This document shows positions 1 to 7,021 of a DNA stretch of 10,103 nt, in pieces (position 1 is the first letter of the stretch; the number at the start of each line of letters is the position of its first letter). The notes below the pieces were generated by a model. That model was not told where the DNA came from. It worked only from the letters and a program-made list of their open reading frames with translations, and ran no database searches. Source of the DNA: JACVRW01 sp036407035 (lineage in GTDB: Bacteria; Actinomycetota; Thermoleophilia; Solirubrobacterales; Thermoleophilaceae). The position numbers and the translations under genes are program-made. The stretch lies in NCBI GenBank assembly GCA_036407035.1, contig DASXAA010000074.1, forward strand, positions 1-10,103. Reading direction: 5' to 3'.

Positions 1-105
1 CCCGGCGTGCCGTACGCGCTCGTAAGCGCGCGGACCGGCGAGGGCGTCGACCAGTTCCGCGACTGGCTGCTGCGGGTGGCGGACCGGGAGGCCGCGCCGG
101 CGTGA
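1..105 (+). CDS. hypB: HypB-like hydrogenase nickel-incorporation GTPase, C-terminal end (partial)
   Basis: Only the last 34 residues are present; the gene enters from the left edge and stops at TGA 103-105. The visible tail contains PGVPYALVSARTGEGVDQF followed by DWLL. The S-A-R-T-G-E-G-x-D/aromatic pattern is the C-terminal G5-type element of SIMIBI GTPases. It matches the end of HypB, the GTPase that, with HypA, delivers nickel to the [NiFe]-hydrogenase large subunit. A UreG or another small GTPase could end similarly. HypB is preferred because hypF lies two genes downstream on the same strand. The stop overlaps the GTG start of the next gene (GTGA), indicating translational coupling. The GTP-binding P-loop and any His-rich nickel-binding region lie outside the window and cannot be checked. 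Confidence 0.72.
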   Translation, partial: PGVPYALVSARTGEGVDQFRDWLLRVADREAAPA

Positions 106-1295
106 GCGGCGCGCTGGACTCCGCGACGCGCATCGACGAGCTGCTTGCCCGACGGACCGAGGCGAACGAGCGCTTCTTCACCGCCGAGGCCGAGCGGCTC
201 GCGCGGCTCTGCCACCGGATGGCCGAGCGGTTCGCGCGCGGCGGCCGGCTGGTTGCGCTGGGCGACACGCCCCAGGCCCGCTCCGACGTGCGGCACATAG
301 CGGTGGAGTTCGTGCACCCTGTCATCGTCGGCAAGCGGGCGCTGCCCGCGATCGGCCTCTCGCGCGAGGGCGGCTCGCTGGCGGCGCAGGCCGAGCTGGT
401 CGCCGAGCCGGACGACATCGCGATCGCGTTCGGGCCGGGCGTCGCGGACGCGCTCTCGATCGCAGCCGGGCGCGGGTGCCTGACCGTTGCGTTCGGGTCA
501 GCCGGCGCGGAGTGGGAGCTCGTGCCGCCGGGCGAGGACCCGTTCGTCGCCCAGGAGGTCGCCGAGACCGCCTATCACCTGCTGTGGGAGCTCGTGCACG
601 TGTTCTTCGAGCACCGCGGCCTGCTCGAGGGGCGCGAGGCGCGGCGCGTTCACGACACCGGCGCGTCGAGCTTCCTCTATCCGTTCCTGGCCGAGGGGGA
701 GACCGACCTCGATGCGGTCGTCGACGACGTCCGGCGCTCGGTGCTGATGAAGGCCGAGGAGGTGGGCGCGCTGCGCGAGCAGACGCTCACCGAGGGCCGC
801 GAGGAGCTGGCCGCGGCGGCCGCGTCGCTGCGCGGCCTCTTCGACGCGGGCGGGCGGGTGCTCGCACTCGGGAACGGCGGGTCGGCCACAGACGCGATGG
901 ACGCCGTGGCCGACTTCCGCGAGCCGCCGGCGGCGTGGCGGCCGCGCCGCGCGCTCGACCTGACCGAGGACGCGGCGATCCTCACCGCGCTCGCCAACGA
1001 CATCGGCGTCGACTCGATCTTCGCGCGGCAGGTGATCGCGCACGGCCGAGCGGGCGACGCGCTGCTCGCGCTCTCCACGAGCGGGAACTCGCGCAACGTG
1101 ATCGAGGCGCTCGGTGAGGCCCGCAGGCGCGACATGCGGACGGTGGCGATGGTCGGCTACGACGGCGGCCGCGTGGCAGCGGAGGGCCTTGCCGACCACG
1201 TGGTGATCACGCGTTCGGAGCACATCCCACGCATCCAGGAGGCGCAGGCGAGCGCGTACCACGTGCTGCGGGAGCTGGTGGAGGTGGCCGCTTGA
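102..1295 (+). CDS. Tandem double-SIS-domain protein, GmhA-like, in hydrogenase maturation operon
   Basis: A 397-aa protein with two SIS (sugar isomerase fold) domains, about residues 25-172 and 205-395; single-domain GmhA (phosphoheptose isomerase) is about 190 aa. The C-terminal half is clearly GmhA-like: GNGGS at 257-261, LTALANDIG around 295-302, STSGNS at 325-330, and HIPRIQE at 374-380. Compared by eye with E. coli GmhA, the zinc/catalytic positions His61, Glu65, Gln172 and His180 correspond to Asp267, Asp271, Gln379 and His387, so two are replaced. The N-terminal half lacks the phosphate loops (GDTPQ for GNGGS, GPGVAD for STSGNS) but keeps His65, Glu69, Gln151 and His159. True sedoheptulose-7-phosphate isomerase activity is therefore doubtful. 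Start GTG 102 has GGAGG at 87-91, ten bases upstream, and overlaps the hypB stop. The location between hypB and hypF suggests an accessory hydrogenase role (inference). Confidence 0.85.
   Translation: MSGALDSATRIDELLARRTEANERFFTAEAERLARLCHRMAERFARGGRLVALGDTPQARSDVRHIAVEFVHPVIVGKRALPAIGLSREGGSLAAQAELVAEPDDIAIAFGPGVADALSIAAGRGCLTVAFGSAGAEWELVPPGEDPFVAQEVAETAYHLLWELVHVFFEHRGLLEGREARRVHDTGASSFLYPFLAEGETDLDAVVDDVRRSVLMKAEEVGALREQTLTEGREELAAAAASLRGLFDAGGRVLALGNGGSATDAMDAVADFREPPAAWRPRRALDLTEDAAILTALANDIGVDSIFARQVIAHGRAGDALLALSTSGNSRNVIEALGEARRRDMRTVAMVGYDGGRVAAEGLADHVVITRSEHIPRIQEAQASAYHVLRELVEVAA
1280..1284 (+). promoter_or_regulatory. Shine-Dalgarno GGAGG deciding the TTG start at 1292
   Basis: GGAGG lies inside the end of the SIS gene with a 7-nt spacer to the TTG at 1292, whose last bases overlap the upstream TGA (TTGA). 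This favours the TTG start over the in-frame ATG at 1331, which would discard 13 residues and the coupling. Confidence 0.6.
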
Positions 1296-1741
1296 ACGAC
1301 GCCGGGCCGGGCGAGATCGCCCACGCGAGCATGCGCGGCGCGATCGCCGCCATGGCGATGACGGGCATGCGCGCCTTCACCGTCGACATGGGCATCGTCG
1401 AGCAGACGCCGCCGGAGGCCGTCCTCAAGAAGCGCGCTCGCGGCTTGATCAGGCAGGTGCCGCGCAACCGCCGCCGGGCGGCCATCGAGCTCGCCCACTG
1501 GGCCTACGGCGCCGCGGGGGGCACCGCCTTCCGGCTGCTGCCGGACAGCCTGAGGCTGAAGGCCTGGGCCGGGCCCGCCTACGGGCTCGCGGTCTGGCTC
1601 GGCTTCGAGCTCGGGATCGCGCCCGCGCTGGGGCTCACCCAGGCCACGAAGCTGCGCCTGCAGGAGCGCGCGGCGCTCGCCGCCGATCACGTGCTCTACG
1701 GCCTGGTCCTCACCGAGACGAGGGCGAGGCCGAGGGACTAA
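1292..1741 (+). CDS. Small uncharacterised probable membrane protein of the hyp operon
   Basis: A 149-aa protein that I cannot assign to a named family with confidence. It has alternating hydrophobic stretches near residues 14-32, 63-82, 91-115 and 126-140. These are separated by a basic segment at 46-62 (KKRARGLIRQVPRNRRRAA), so a small integral or membrane-associated protein with several short helices is likely. There are no cysteines and no recognisable catalytic motif. The layout resembles small DUF1440/YagU-like membrane proteins, but this is only an impression. The TTG start overlaps the SIS gene stop and the TAA ends 2 bp before the hypF GTG. It is therefore almost certainly co-translated with hydrogenase maturation genes. 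A role in membrane association or maturation of the hydrogenase would be inference from position only. Confidence 0.7.
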   Translation: MNDAGPGEIAHASMRGAIAAMAMTGMRAFTVDMGIVEQTPPEAVLKKRARGLIRQVPRNRRRAAIELAHWAYGAAGGTAFRLLPDSLRLKAWAGPAYGLAVWLGFELGIAPALGLTQATKLRLQERAALAADHVLYGLVLTETRARPRD

Positions 1742-1743
1742 CG

Positions 1744-4077
1744 GTGGGAACGGCGGTGACGACCCGTGTGCGGGCGCGCGTGGAGGGCACCGTGCAGGGG
1801 GTCGGCTTCCGGCCGTTCGCGTACCGGCTCGCCGGCGAGCTCCGCCTGGCCGGGTGGGTGCTGAACGACGAGCTGGGCGTGCTGCTCGAGGTGGAGGGCG
1901 ACGAGGCGGCGGTGGACGAGTTCATCGTGCGGCTCCGCTCCGAGGCGCCGCCGCTGGCGTCGGTCGAGCGGGTCGCGGCGGAGCCGGTCGAGCCGCGCGG
2001 CGAGCGCGGCTTCCGGATCGTCGAGAGCTCGAGGGGCGGCGACCCGGACGCGCTCGTGGCGCCGGACGCCGCGACCTGTGACGACTGCCTCGCCGAGCTG
2101 CTCGATCCCGCCGATCGCCGCCATCGCTACCCGTTCATCAACTGCACGAACTGCGGGCCGCGGTTCACGATCGTCCGCGGCGTCCCGTACGACCGCCCGC
2201 GCACGACGATGGCCGGCTTCGAGATGTGCGCGGACTGCCGGCGCGAGTACGACGACCCGGCCGACCGCCGGTTCCACGCGCAGCCAAACGCCTGCCCGCG
2301 GTGCGGGCCCCGCCTGGTGCTGACCGGCTCCGAGCGGCGTCCCGCGGAGGTGCCCGGGGCGCGCGACGCGATCGAGGGCGCAGCCCGCAGGCTTGCCGAG
2401 GGCCTGATCGTCGCGGTCAAGGGTCTCGGCGGGTTCCACCTCGCGTGCAGCGCGGCCGACGAGGAGGCGGTGGCCGCGTTGCGGGAGCGCAAGCACCGGG
2501 AGGACAAGCCGTTCGCCCTGATGGTCCCCGATGTCGTCGCAGCCTCGCGCCTCGTCGAGCTCGGGACGGAGGAGGACGGGCTGCTGCGCTCGGCGGCACG
2601 GCCGATCGTCCTCGCGCCGCGCCGGCGGAGCGCGGCGGTCGCGGCGGCGGTGGCCCCGGCGTCCGCGGAGCTCGGGGTCATGCTGCCGTACACGCCGCTG
2701 CACCACCTGCTGCTCGGCGACCTCTGCGCGATCGCCGGCGAGGGCGCGGCGCTCGTGATGACGAGCGGCAACGTGTCCGACGAGCCGATCGCGTACCAGG
2801 ACGACGACGCTCTCGCGCGGCTGGGACCGGTCGCCGACATGTTCCTGCTCCACGACCGGCCGATCGAGACGCGTACCGACGACTCGGTCGTGCGGGTCGT
2901 GCGGACCGGACGCGCGAGGCGCCCCCTGCCGATCCGCAGGTCGCGCGGGTACGTCCCGGCGCGGATCGACCTGCCGGTGGCGGCCGGGGAGCCGCTGCTC
3001 GCCTGCGGGGCCGACCTGAAGAGCACGTTCTGCGTCGCGAAGGGCTCGCGGGCCTGGGTCGGGCACCACATCGGCGACCTGGAGCACTACGCCACGCACC
3101 GGGCGTTCCGCGAGGGGATCGCCCACTTCGAGCGCCTGTTCGCGGTGCGCCCGCGGGTCGTCGCGCACGACCTGCACCCGGGCTACTTCTCGACCGGCTA
3201 TGCGCTGGAGCGCGAGGACGTGGAGCTCGTCGGAGTGCAGCACCACCACGCGCATCTGGCGGCCGTCCTGGCCGAGCACGGGCTCGAGGGGCCGGCCGTG
3301 GGGGCGATCTACGACGGGACCGGCTACGGCACGGACGGGGCGGTGTGGGGAGGCGAGCTGCTGGTCGGCGGCCTCCGTGACTTCGAGCGCGCCGGCTCGC
3401 TGTGGCCCGTGCGCATGCCCGGCGGCGCCGCGGCGATCCGCGAGCCCTGGCGGATGGCGTGCGCCTGGCTCGCGGAGGCGTTCGGGGAAGCGCGGCCGCT
3501 GCCGTCCCGGCTCACGGCGATGGTGGACGAGCAACGCTGGCGGGCGGTGTCCCGGGTGGGTGCGAGCGAGGCGGTCTCGCCGGTCACGACGAGCATGGGC
3601 CGCCTGTTCGACGCCGTGGCGGCGCTCTGCGGGATTGGCGTGCGCGTGAACTACGAGGGCCAGGCCGCGATCGAGCTCGAGGCCGCCGCCGCGGGCAAGG
3701 CGGCGGGGGCGTACGAGCTGCCGCTGGTGGAGGGCGGCCGGCGGCTGCTGCTCGACGCGCGCCCGCTGGTGCGCTCGGTGGTCGCCGACCTCGACGCCGG
3801 CGTTCCGGTGGCGGTGGTGTCGGCCCGCTTTCATGCGGCGGTGGCGGACGCGACCGCGCGCGCGTGCGCGGCGGTCGCCGCGGGACGCGGCGTCGGCACG
3901 GTCGTCCTCGGCGGCGGGGTGTTCCAGAACCGGCTGCTCGTCGAGCGTGTGGCCGCCGGCCTCGACGCCGGGGGCCTGAGGGTCCTGACGCCCGAGCGGC
4001 TCCCGGCCGGGGACGGCGGCATCTCGTTCGGCCAGGCGGCGGTCGCGGCGGCCTTGACGCAGGCGCCCGCCTGCTGA
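1744..4077 (+). CDS. hypF: HypF carbamoyltransferase for hydrogenase cyanide-ligand synthesis
   Basis: Full-length HypF (777 aa, normal for the family). HypF uses carbamoyl phosphate and ATP to make carbamoyl-adenylate and transfers the carbamoyl group to the C-terminal Cys of HypE; it becomes the Fe-bound CN ligands. Domains in order are an acylphosphatase domain (about 7-93; EGTVQGVGFRPF with Arg23, and Asn41), then two CX2C-X18-CX2C zinc motifs (Cys112/115/134/137 and Cys162/165/184/187). A YrdC-like domain follows (about 206-395; KGLGGFHLAC at 226-235, RKHREDKPFALM at 249-260). Last is a Kae1/TobZ-like domain (about 415-777) with HHHAH at 500-504, YDGTGYGTDG from 523, GGGVFQNRLL at 723-732 and GDGG around 757. 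Every expected motif is intact. GTG 1744 is preceded by GAGGGA at 1732-1737 with a 6-nt spacer. The protein ends in Pro-Ala-Cys, a terminal cysteine worth noting. Confidence 0.97.
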   Translation: MGTAVTTRVRARVEGTVQGVGFRPFAYRLAGELRLAGWVLNDELGVLLEVEGDEAAVDEFIVRLRSEAPPLASVERVAAEPVEPRGERGFRIVESSRGGDPDALVAPDAATCDDCLAELLDPADRRHRYPFINCTNCGPRFTIVRGVPYDRPRTTMAGFEMCADCRREYDDPADRRFHAQPNACPRCGPRLVLTGSERRPAEVPGARDAIEGAARRLAEGLIVAVKGLGGFHLACSAADEEAVAALRERKHREDKPFALMVPDVVAASRLVELGTEEDGLLRSAARPIVLAPRRRSAAVAAAVAPASAELGVMLPYTPLHHLLLGDLCAIAGEGAALVMTSGNVSDEPIAYQDDDALARLGPVADMFLLHDRPIETRTDDSVVRVVRTGRARRPLPIRRSRGYVPARIDLPVAAGEPLLACGADLKSTFCVAKGSRAWVGHHIGDLEHYATHRAFREGIAHFERLFAVRPRVVAHDLHPGYFSTGYALEREDVELVGVQHHHAHLAAVLAEHGLEGPAVGAIYDGTGYGTDGAVWGGELLVGGLRDFERAGSLWPVRMPGGAAAIREPWRMACAWLAEAFGEARPLPSRLTAMVDEQRWRAVSRVGASEAVSPVTTSMGRLFDAVAALCGIGVRVNYEGQAAIELEAAAAGKAAGAYELPLVEGGRRLLLDARPLVRSVVADLDAGVPVAVVSARFHAAVADATARACAAVAAGRGVGTVVLGGGVFQNRLLVERVAAGLDAGGLRVLTPERLPAGDGGISFGQAAVAAALTQAPAC

Positions 4078-4088
4078 AGGCTGATCGG

Positions 4089-5483
4089 ATGGGTGTGGCG
4101 AGCCACACGGCCGTCGAGCTCGACCGCGAGCGCGTCCGCGAGCTGACCGAGCGCGAGCTGGCGGCGCTGAACGACCGCACGCCGCGCTCCGCCGAGATGT
4201 TCTGGCGCGCCGAGCGGGTGCTGCCGGGCGGCGTGCCGTCGTCGTACCACCTGCGCCGTCCCTGGCCGGTCTACATGTCCGACGGCGAGGGGGCGCGCGT
4301 GTGGGACGTGGACGGCAACGAGTACGTGGACTTCCACAACGGGTTCGGCGCGATGGTGCAGGGGCACGCGCACCCGGCGATCGGCGCGGCGGTGTCCGCG
4401 CGCTACCCGCAGGGCACGCACTTCGGCGCGCCCACCGAGGACTCCATCGCGGTCGCCGAGGAGCTCGCCCGCCGCTTCCGGCTGCCGCGCTGGCGCTTCA
4501 CGAACTCGGGCACCGAGTCCACGATGGGCGCGATCCGGATCGCCCGCGGGCTGACCGGCCGCGAGGACGTGATCAAGGCGTTCGGCTCCTACCACGGCCA
4601 CGGCGAGGCCGTGATGGTCAGCATCGGCGTGGACTACGAGCGCATCGGTCCCGACGACGCGCCCGAGTCGCTGCCGTACGGCGCCGGCATCCCGCGCGCG
4701 ACGCTCGAACAGGTGCACACGGGCCACTGGGGCGACGCGGACGGGATGGAGCGTCGCATTGCCGAGCTGGAGCACCAGGGCCGCAAGCCCGCCTGCGTGA
4801 TCCTCGAGCCGGCCATGACGAACATCGGGCTGGTGCTCCCCGAGGACGGCTATCTCGCCGCGGTGCGCCGGATGACCGCCGCGGCCGGGGTGGTGCTGAT
4901 CTTCGACGAGGTCAAGACCGGGCTCGCGATCGCCGCCGGCGGCGCGGTCGAGCGCTTCGGCGTGGAGCCCGACATGGTCACGCTCGCGAAGGCCCTCGGC
5001 GGCGGCCTGCCGACCGGCGCGATCGGCATGAGCGAGGAGGTCGCGCGCGTGGTGGAGGACGACACCGTCCACCAGTTCGGCACCTACAACGGCAACCCGC
5101 TGGGCATGGCGGCCGCCCGGGCGAGCCTGCTCGAGGTGTTGACCCCGGCGGCGTACGAGCGCTTCGAGCGGCTGTCGGAGCGCATGCGCTCAGGCATCGA
5201 CGAGCTGATCGCGTCCGAGCGGCTGCCCGCCTACACGGTCGGCGCCGGCGCGCGCGGCTGCGTGACGTTCGCGGGCGAGCGCGTGATGGACTACCGCTCC
5301 TTCAAGCGCACCCATGACCCCGAGCTGTGCGAGCTCGCCTGGCTCTACGCGATGAACCGCGGCGTGCTGACGACCCGCGGGCGCCAGCCGGAGTGGACCC
5401 TCTGCGTGGCCCACGACGAGGCCGACGTGAACCGCTACGTGGAGGCGCTCGCCGCCCTCGCGGCGGAGCTCACCCGACGATAG
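4089..5483 (+). CDS. Class III PLP aminotransferase, glutamate-1-semialdehyde aminomutase (HemL)-like paralogue
   Basis: A 464-aa fold-type I PLP enzyme. Visible motifs are LPGGVPSSYH (45-54), GHAHP (92-96), FTNSGTEST (137-145), the ring-stacking region SYHGHGE (167-173), FDEVKTG (272-278; Asp273 pairs with the pyridine nitrogen), Schiff-base Lys301 in TLAKALGGGLPTGA, and GTYNGNP (331-337). The overall pattern is closest to glutamate-1-semialdehyde 2,1-aminomutase. However, the HemL hallmark GGVNSPVR reads GGVPSSYH, so the substrate-carboxylate Arg (Arg32 in Synechococcus) appears to be His54. A Glu that may match Glu406 is kept (Glu435). It is therefore probably a paralogue with another amino or semialdehyde substrate, not the tetrapyrrole enzyme. 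ATG 4089 has AAGG at 4077-4080, 11 bp after the hypF stop. The same frame stays open upstream to 3402, but that part is shadow of hypF. Its 3' end overlaps the convergent dehydrogenase gene by 14 bp. Confidence 0.88.
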   Translation: MGVASHTAVELDRERVRELTERELAALNDRTPRSAEMFWRAERVLPGGVPSSYHLRRPWPVYMSDGEGARVWDVDGNEYVDFHNGFGAMVQGHAHPAIGAAVSARYPQGTHFGAPTEDSIAVAEELARRFRLPRWRFTNSGTESTMGAIRIARGLTGREDVIKAFGSYHGHGEAVMVSIGVDYERIGPDDAPESLPYGAGIPRATLEQVHTGHWGDADGMERRIAELEHQGRKPACVILEPAMTNIGLVLPEDGYLAAVRRMTAAAGVVLIFDEVKTGLAIAAGGAVERFGVEPDMVTLAKALGGGLPTGAIGMSEEVARVVEDDTVHQFGTYNGNPLGMAAARASLLEVLTPAAYERFERLSERMRSGIDELIASERLPAYTVGAGARGCVTFAGERVMDYRSFKRTHDPELCELAWLYAMNRGVLTTRGRQPEWTLCVAHDEADVNRYVEALAALAAELTRR

Positions 5484-7011
5484 TGCGGCTCTGCTCGCGC
5501 ATGAACTGCGGCAGGTACCACGGCCCGAGCCCGCCCTTGCCGGTCGAGCCGCTCGACTTCCAGCCGCAGAACGTCTGCGTGCCCGGCCACGCGCCCGTGG
5601 TGGCGCCCGCGCGCCGGTTCACGTAGACGACGCCCGCCTGGATCGTGTCGAGGAAGCGCTCCTTCTCGCCCTCGTTCTCGGTGAAGATCCCGGCCGTCAG
5701 GCCGTAGACGGGCGCGTTCGCCTCCGCGATCGCCTCGTCCAGCGAGTCGACGCGCGTGACCGCCACGAACGGCACGAACAGCTCGTCGCGCTCGAGCCGG
5801 TGGCCGGCGGGCAGGCCGGAGACGACCGTCGGCTCGACGAACAGCCCCGGACGGTCCGGGCGTCCGCCGCCGGCGTCGACGCTGCCGTCGCGGCGCGCGT
5901 CCGCCACAGCCGCCTCGTAGCGCGCCACGCTCGCCTCGTTCACGACCGGGCCCAGGAACGCGTCGCGGTCCGACGGGTCGCCGAGGGCGAGGCCGGCCGC
6001 GTACTCGGCGAGCCGCTCGACGAACTCGTCATGGACCGATCCGACCACGATCGCCCGCGAGCACGCGCTGCACTTCTGCCCGGACAGCCCGTACGCGGAC
6101 TTGGCGACGCCCTCGACCGCCTTCTCGAGGTCGGCCCTGTCGGACACGATCGCCGGGTTCTTGCCGCCCATCTCGGTGAGTGCGGGGCGGGCGAACGCGC
6201 CCTCCTGGAGCCGGCGCGCGATCTCGCGGCCGACCTCCGCCGAGCCGGTGAACGCCACGCCGTCCACCTCCGCCTGCGCGAGCGCGCGGCCGGTGGCCGG
6301 CCCGCCGTGCACGAGGTTGAAGACACCGGCGGGGAGGTCCGTGGCGCGCGCGATCTCGGCCAGGATGCCGCCGGACCAGGGCGTGTCCTCGGAGGGCTTC
6401 AGGACGACCGTGTTGCCGGCGATCAGCGCCGCGGCGGACATGTTGATCGTCAGCGCCACCGGGAAGTTGAACGGCGAGATCACGGCGAAGACGCCGTATG
6501 GGCGCAGCACGTCGGTGTTGCGCTCGCCCTCGACGAAGCTGTCGAGCGGCCGCGTGAAGCCGTCGTTCTCCTCCATCAGCCGCGCGTACGAGGTGATCAG
6601 GTCCACGGCCTCCTGCACCTCGAGGATCGACTCCGTGCGCGTCTTGCCGGTCTCGAGGCTGACCACGGCCGCGAGCTCGATGTGCCGCTCGCCGATGCCG
6701 TCCGCCACCGCCCGCATGAGCTCGCAGCGCTCGGGGTACGGGGTCGCGCGCCAGGCGGCCGCGTCGCGGCGCGCCGCCTCCACCGCCTCGGCCACCACCT
6801 CGCCGCCGCCCTCGCGCGCGCGGCTCGCGACCGAGTCGTCGCTGCACGGGTCGACGCGCTCGAACGTCTCGCCGCCGTCACGCTCCTCGCCGCCGATCAG
6901 GTGCGGCAACGGCTCGGGGTTGGCGTCGCGTGCTGTCGCCAGGCGTGCCTCGAACTCCTCCTCGGTCTCCGCTCCGAGCGCGCCGCTCGTGTAGGTCAGG
7001 CGAGTGCTCAT
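5470..7011 (-). CDS. Aldehyde dehydrogenase, L-glutamate gamma-semialdehyde (P5C) dehydrogenase type
   Basis: A 513-aa NAD(P)-dependent aldehyde dehydrogenase. It shows SPFNFP (179-184, catalytic Asn182), LKPSEDTP (204-211; cofactor Lys205), FTGSAEVG (254-261), general base Glu280 in LTEMGGKNP, nucleophile Cys314 in GQKCSACSR, and ELFVP (410-414) in the place of the usual E-x-F-G-P. The GQKCSACSR stretch, the SLETGKTRTESILE segment, and the RRAGATTGAWPGTQTF and MREQSRTIV C-terminus are typical of RocA/PruA-like P5C dehydrogenases. These oxidise glutamate gamma-semialdehyde to glutamate in proline, arginine or ornithine breakdown. Other semialdehydes are possible. One oddity is F-C-G-W-K (481-485) where F-G-G-W-K is usual. 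ATG 7011 is chosen over an upstream start at 7047 that would run into the regulator gene and add 12 low-complexity residues. It begins 10 bp after that gene's stop; the ribosome site is weak, so coupling is likely. Confidence 0.9.
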   Translation of the reverse strand: MSTRLTYTSGALGAETEEEFEARLATARDANPEPLPHLIGGEERDGGETFERVDPCSDDSVASRAREGGGEVVAEAVEAARRDAAAWRATPYPERCELMRAVADGIGERHIELAAVVSLETGKTRTESILEVQEAVDLITSYARLMEENDGFTRPLDSFVEGERNTDVLRPYGVFAVISPFNFPVALTINMSAAALIAGNTVVLKPSEDTPWSGGILAEIARATDLPAGVFNLVHGGPATGRALAQAEVDGVAFTGSAEVGREIARRLQEGAFARPALTEMGGKNPAIVSDRADLEKAVEGVAKSAYGLSGQKCSACSRAIVVGSVHDEFVERLAEYAAGLALGDPSDRDAFLGPVVNEASVARYEAAVADARRDGSVDAGGGRPDRPGLFVEPTVVSGLPAGHRLERDELFVPFVAVTRVDSLDEAIAEANAPVYGLTAGIFTENEGEKERFLDTIQAGVVYVNRRAGATTGAWPGTQTFCGWKSSGSTGKGGLGPWYLPQFMREQSRTIVG

Positions 7012-7021
7012 CCGCGCGACG

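Noticed and set aside
102..1295. Annotation as phosphoheptose isomerase GmhA
   Set aside because: The tandem fusion has changed metal ligands in one half and lost phosphate loops in the other, and there are no heptose pathway neighbours; the activity is not supported.
1738..3834. 698-codon open frame antisense to hypF
   Set aside because: The product is Arg/His/Pro-rich with no domain, and the opposite strand encodes a complete HypF with every motif. Long antisense frames are expected at this GC content.
3402..4088. N-terminal extension of the aminotransferase inside hypF
   Set aside because: The added 229 residues are Arg/Gly-rich shadow of the HypF C-terminus; homology and the AAGG ribosome site begin at ATG 4089.
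5440..5500. Intrinsic terminator between the convergent genes
   Set aside because: No stable hairpin followed by a T tract; the coding sequences themselves overlap here.
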